DNA of 8,651 nt from Lachnospiraceae bacterium (lineage in GTDB: Bacteria; Bacillota; Clostridia; Lachnospirales; Lachnospiraceae), in contig JAGDCQ010000168.1 of NCBI GenBank assembly GCA_017958465.1, forward strand, positions 1-8,651, given 5' to 3'. The notes under the pieces were generated by a model. The model saw only the letters and a program-made list of their open reading frames with translations. It had not been told where the DNA came from and did no database searches. Shown piece by piece: positions 6,612 through 8,651 of this stretch (position 1 is the stretch's first letter; the number at the start of each line of letters is the position of its first letter). Position numbers and translations under genes: made by a program.

Positions 6612-7272
6612 TTTTATCTCCGTTCTCAGCTTTTTTGTCCTCGGGCTCAGCAGGGGTCACTGTCGGCCGCACGTAGTTCTTGTTCGATTTATTGATGAGT
6701 GAGAAAGGCTGAATCCTTACCCAGGCAAGGCCTATGATGTTCTCAAAGGAAACATTGCCCACGGATACGAAACGGCTGTCCTCACTGTTATTCCTGTTGT
6801 CCCCGAGCACAAAGTACTCGTCGTCATCAAGGGTAAGAGGCTCCTCCGCAAAGCCTGAAAGCTGGAGCGGATCCACCTTTACAGGCTCTATCAGCATCTC
6901 ACCGTTGATATAGATCTCGCCGTCCTTTATCTGGATCGTCTCGCCGGGAAGGGCCACAACACGTTTTATGTTGTAATAAAGGTGTTCGTTCCCGTTCTGC
7001 GTGAAAACGATAAGGTCCCAGCGCTCCGGCTTTCTTGTTTTGAAAGCCACTTTGTTTATGAGGATGAGCTGGTCCTCTTCAATGGTGGGAGCCATGGAAT
7101 TATCGATCATATTGCACTGCTCCACCGTATAGACCACAAGGATGTAAGCCAGCAGTATAACGGCGGCATTGAGCAGGAGCCAGCGCAGCAGCCTGAAAAG
7201 GAACTTTTTTAGTTTTTTATTTCTTGAATCCCTGTCGAAATCGCTGTTGGGATTTATGTAAACGTTAGCCAT
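6604..7272 (-). CDS. lepB: Signal peptidase I
   Basis: Type I signal peptidase cleaves signal peptides from exported proteins at the outer face of the membrane. The 222-residue protein has a basic cytosolic N-terminus, one membrane segment (about 27-50) and then the catalytic domain outside. The nucleophile is S59 in DNSMAPTI and the general base is K103 in IKRVVALPGE. GDNRNNSEDSR (157-167) is the conserved box near the C-terminus. The usual G two residues before the serine is D here. The tail (about 195-222) is rich in K, E and P and looks disordered. I chose ATG 7272 because GGTGA sits 5 nt upstream; the in-frame GTG at 7281 lies inside that same GGTGA. It is the first gene of the long operon, about 25 nt downstream of its promoter. 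Confidence 0.96.
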   Translation of the reverse strand: MANVYINPNSDFDRDSRNKKLKKFLFRLLRWLLLNAAVILLAYILVVYTVEQCNMIDNSMAPTIEEDQLILINKVAFKTRKPERWDLIVFTQNGNEHLYYNIKRVVALPGETIQIKDGEIYINGEMLIEPVKVDPLQLSGFAEEPLTLDDDEYFVLGDNRNNSEDSRFVSVGNVSFENIIGLAWVRIQPFSLINKSNKNYVRPTVTPAEPEDKKAENGDKNG

Positions 7273-7301
7273 ATAGGTCACCGGATCTTCATGATATAGT
7301 C

Positions 7302-7330
7302 ATTATAACTGATTACTGCATGTTTCGCAA
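7302..7330 (-). promoter_or_regulatory. Sigma-A type promoter of the lepB operon
   Basis: The minus strand reads TTGCGA (7330-7325), 17 bases, then TATAAT (7307-7302). The -10 box is perfect and the -35 box matches 4 of 6. Transcription would start near 7295, giving a leader of roughly 23 nt before lepB. The element lies between the rpsU terminator and lepB, exactly where the operon promoter is expected. I see no other convincing promoter in the gaps downstream. Confidence 0.7.
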
Positions 7331-7350
7331 TAAAATTGCCTTACTACGAG

Positions 7351-7382
7351 AAAAACCCCCAATCGAAAGATCGAGGGTTTTT
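7351..7382 (-). terminator. Intrinsic terminator after rpsU
   Basis: On the minus strand, CCCTCGATC (7377-7369), a TTTC loop and GATTGGGGG (7364-7356) form a 9-bp stem that includes two G-U pairs. Five T follow (7355-7351), and five A precede the stem. It begins 8 nt after the rpsU stop. Read on the plus strand, the two wobble pairs become C-A mismatches, so it works best for rpsU. Confidence 0.85.
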
Positions 7383-7389
7383 AATAGCA

Positions 7390-7566
7390 TTATTTAAACT
7401 TACGCTTACGAGCAGCTTCAGACTTTTTCTTACGCTTAACGCTCGGCTTCTCGTAATGCTCTCTCTTGCGGATTTCCTGCTGGATACCTGCCTTTGCGCA
7501 GTTTCTCTTGAATCTGCGGAGAGCGCTATCTAATGATTCGTTTTCTTTAACGATAACAGTAGACAT
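7390..7566 (-). CDS. rpsU: 30S ribosomal protein bS21
   Basis: This 58-residue gene encodes bS21, a small very basic protein of the 30S subunit that sits near the 3' end of 16S rRNA, where Shine-Dalgarno pairing takes place. The sequence is diagnostic: MSTVIVKENESLDSALRRFK at the start, the conserved KAGIQQEIRKREHYEKPS in the middle and a Lys/Arg tail ending ARKRKFK. Length is normal for the family. The ATG is preceded by AGGTG (7578-7574) with a 7-nt gap, and by a second purine run, GGAGGGAGG (7589-7581), which is too far away to act as a standard site. The gene has its own promoter and its own terminator, so it is transcribed alone. The region upstream may regulate translation. Confidence 0.97.
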   Translation of the reverse strand: MSTVIVKENESLDSALRRFKRNCAKAGIQQEIRKREHYEKPSVKRKKKSEAARKRKFK

Positions 7567-7700
7567 AGTCTCGCACCTAACCTCCCTCCAATTGTGGAAT
7601 TGTGCGTATACTTCAATAAAACGATGTTGCTTTATGTCAGTATCGAAATGAACGGTCTTACAGACTCGTTCTGCTAAACTGTTAGGTTTTTGAATAGCAC
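7567..7700 (-). promoter_or_regulatory. Structured rpsU 5' leader, candidate autoregulatory element
   Basis: About 134 nt lie between the predicted transcription start and the rpsU ATG. Three pairings can be seen. A near-perfect hairpin at 7671-7650 pairs GAACG with CGTTC and GTCT with AGAC, with one bulged A and a GTA loop. A smaller hairpin at 7602-7589 pairs CAATT with AATTG. A long-range 7-bp pairing joins ACCTAAC (7687-7681) to GTTAGGT (7581-7575), which contains most of the AGGTG ribosome binding site. Together these would enclose the leader and cover the site. The pairing is seen in the sequence; a regulatory role is inference. Confidence 0.4.
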
Positions 7701-7706
7701 TTAATT

Positions 7707-7735
7707 ATTATATCGAGACATGCCGGATTCGTCAA
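7707..7735 (-). promoter_or_regulatory. Strong sigma-A type promoter of rpsU
   Basis: The minus strand reads TTGACG (7735-7730), exactly 17 bases, then TATAAT (7712-7707). The -10 box is perfect and the -35 box matches 5 of 6. Directly upstream (about 7736-7770) is a run of A and T tracts that resembles an UP element, as is common for ribosomal promoters. Transcription should start near 7700. Confidence 0.82.
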
Positions 7736-7773
7736 CAATTCTTTTATTATATTTAAAAACTTTTTTCTTAATG

Positions 7774-8651
7774 TCACGATAACCCCATGATATCCTTGAT
7801 CTTTTCCGTGAGCATTTCAGCCATCATCCTATGTGCCAAAGGACCGGGATGGAACCTTGCACCGGCCTGCTCGTCGGTCATGGCGGGAAACTCAAGGGTA
7901 TACACCTTTGCATCCGGATGATCTTTCTTAAACTCTTCGATCGCAGTCTTTATCTCGTTCCAGAACATCAGGCTGTAAATGCCATAAGCCCATAGAAGCT
8001 TTGATGAAGGGTTCTTTTCATGAAGTGTCTCAAGAAAGGCTTTTGCGATCCTTACAAACCTGTCGGATGTCATTTTATCCGGCTGTCCGTCGGCTCCTTT
8101 GACATTTTTGAAAGTTTCTCCCGTCGCCGGATCCTTAAACTCCGGCTGATCGAGGGATCCACAGTCATTGGTGCCCAGATTGATAACGATAACGTCCGGA
8201 ACAAAGGCGGAAAAATCATGTTCAGAAAGGGAGTTAAAACGATCCTTCAAGGCATTGCAGGATCCACAGACCTTTGTATAGATCTTCGGCAGCGCACCGT
8301 TGGGATCATTGTTCCAGGCGGAAGTCACACCCCAGCCGCTCTGCGAGATCACATTATAATCTGCGTTCAGGGCCTCTGCTGTGAGATTTGTGTAATTCTG
8401 CACGGAATCCAGGCAAAAAGCCACCCAATCGTTAAGCTTCTTTGCGCCGATGATCCCTTCCCCGGTAGTTATACTGTCACCGATGAATTCAAGCTTTATG
8501 GGACGTTTTTCGTATTCGCACAAAGTCCCGTCCGTCTCGATGCGCTCAAAAACGCAGTAATGTCCCGCATCGTCGGGAATTGCCTGGACATCCTTTGTAA
8601 TGCGGACATGCTTAACTTCATCCGGATTCATATTTCTGAAAAGAAGTATCC
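7774..8651 (-). CDS. SGNH/GDSL hydrolase, CE2-like acetyl esterase (5' partial)
   Basis: The protein is an SGNH-fold esterase that probably removes acetyl groups from plant or other polysaccharides. Counting from Met 8631, FIGDSITTGEG carries the nucleophile S53. The oxyanion-hole blocks are SQSGWGVT and INLGTNDCG, and FHPGPLAHR carries the histidine. The segment before the GDS motif (KHVRITKDV through VFERIETDG and then LEFIGDS) resembles the end of the N-terminal beta domain of CE2 enzymes. The frame stays open past Met 8631 to the window edge (ILLFRN before it), so that Met is probably internal and the true start lies outside; a signal peptide cannot be judged. The usual Asp three residues before the catalytic His is Ala here. 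The gene ends 38 nt before the rpsU promoter and has no convincing terminator. The SGNH class is secure; CE2 assignment is likely. Confidence 0.88.
   Translation of the reverse strand, partial: ILLFRNMNPDEVKHVRITKDVQAIPDDAGHYCVFERIETDGTLCEYEKRPIKLEFIGDSITTGEGIIGAKKLNDWVAFCLDSVQNYTNLTAEALNADYNVISQSGWGVTSAWNNDPNGALPKIYTKVCGSCNALKDRFNSLSEHDFSAFVPDVIVINLGTNDCGSLDQPEFKDPATGETFKNVKGADGQPDKMTSDRFVRIAKAFLETLHEKNPSSKLLWAYGIYSLMFWNEIKTAIEEFKKDHPDAKVYTLEFPAMTDEQAGARFHPGPLAHRMMAEMLTEKIKDIMGLS

Noticed and set aside
7273..7281. GTG 7281 as the lepB start
   Set aside because: This GTG is part of the GGTGA that serves ATG 7272 at ideal spacing.
7351..7382. The hairpin as a plus-strand or bidirectional terminator
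   Set aside because: On the plus strand two pairs become C-A mismatches, and no plus-strand gene ends there.
7741..7773. A and T tracts after the esterase as its terminator
   Set aside because: Only a weak A-T stem with almost no loop can be drawn. The tract fits better as an UP-like element of the rpsU promoter.
8629..8631. Met at 8631 as the true start of the SGNH esterase
   Set aside because: The frame continues upstream to the edge without a stop, no ribosome binding site precedes this ATG, and the family needs a longer N-terminal domain.

Overview
The window looks like core chromosome of a Clostridia-type Firmicute. The gene order lepB-rbgA-rnhB-ylqH-yraN-pgeF-DUF512-der-plsY/gpsA, the short intergenic gaps, the AGGAGGTGA-type ribosome binding sites and the promoter hexamers all fit that group. 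A rumen or gut Lachnospiraceae-like organism is my best guess, partly because of the CE2-like esterase, but I cannot name a genus. Every gene I can support lies on the minus strand, so transcription runs from high to low coordinates. I see no mobile element, CRISPR array, tRNA or rRNA.

Right part (8651 to about 7270): a carbohydrate-esterase-like SGNH hydrolase, whose N-terminus lies beyond the right edge, ends at 7774. After an AT-rich gap comes a strong consensus promoter (TTGACG, 17 bases, TATAAT). It drives rpsU (ribosomal protein bS21) through a leader of about 135 nt that can fold so as to cover its own ribosome binding site. A hairpin with a U-tract terminates rpsU. A second promoter (TTGCGA, 17 bases, TATAAT) follows at 7330-7302.

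Left part (7272 to 1): that promoter appears to start one long, tightly packed operon: signal peptidase I, the 50S-assembly GTPase RbgA, RNase HII, a small FlhB-C-terminal-like protein, the YraN nuclease-fold protein, the PgeF/YfiH laccase-domain enzyme, a PDZ plus radical-SAM DUF512 protein, the second 50S-assembly GTPase Der, and finally a phospholipid-synthesis gene. Gaps are 0-30 nt and several genes overlap, so translational coupling is likely. The operon mixes secretion, ribosome assembly, nucleic-acid maintenance, cell-wall quality control and membrane lipid synthesis.

The most notable observation is the last gene. PlsY (acyl-phosphate:glycerol-3-phosphate acyltransferase) and GpsA (glycerol-3-phosphate dehydrogenase) are read in one uninterrupted frame, joined by a linker of about 22 residues. 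This predicts a membrane-anchored bifunctional enzyme that makes glycerol-3-phosphate and acylates it. A T6 run lies exactly at the seam. One extra T there would split the frame into two overlapping genes with plausible signals, so the fusion is either a recent single-base event or a sequence error, and this should be checked first. The second most interesting item is the rpsU leader.
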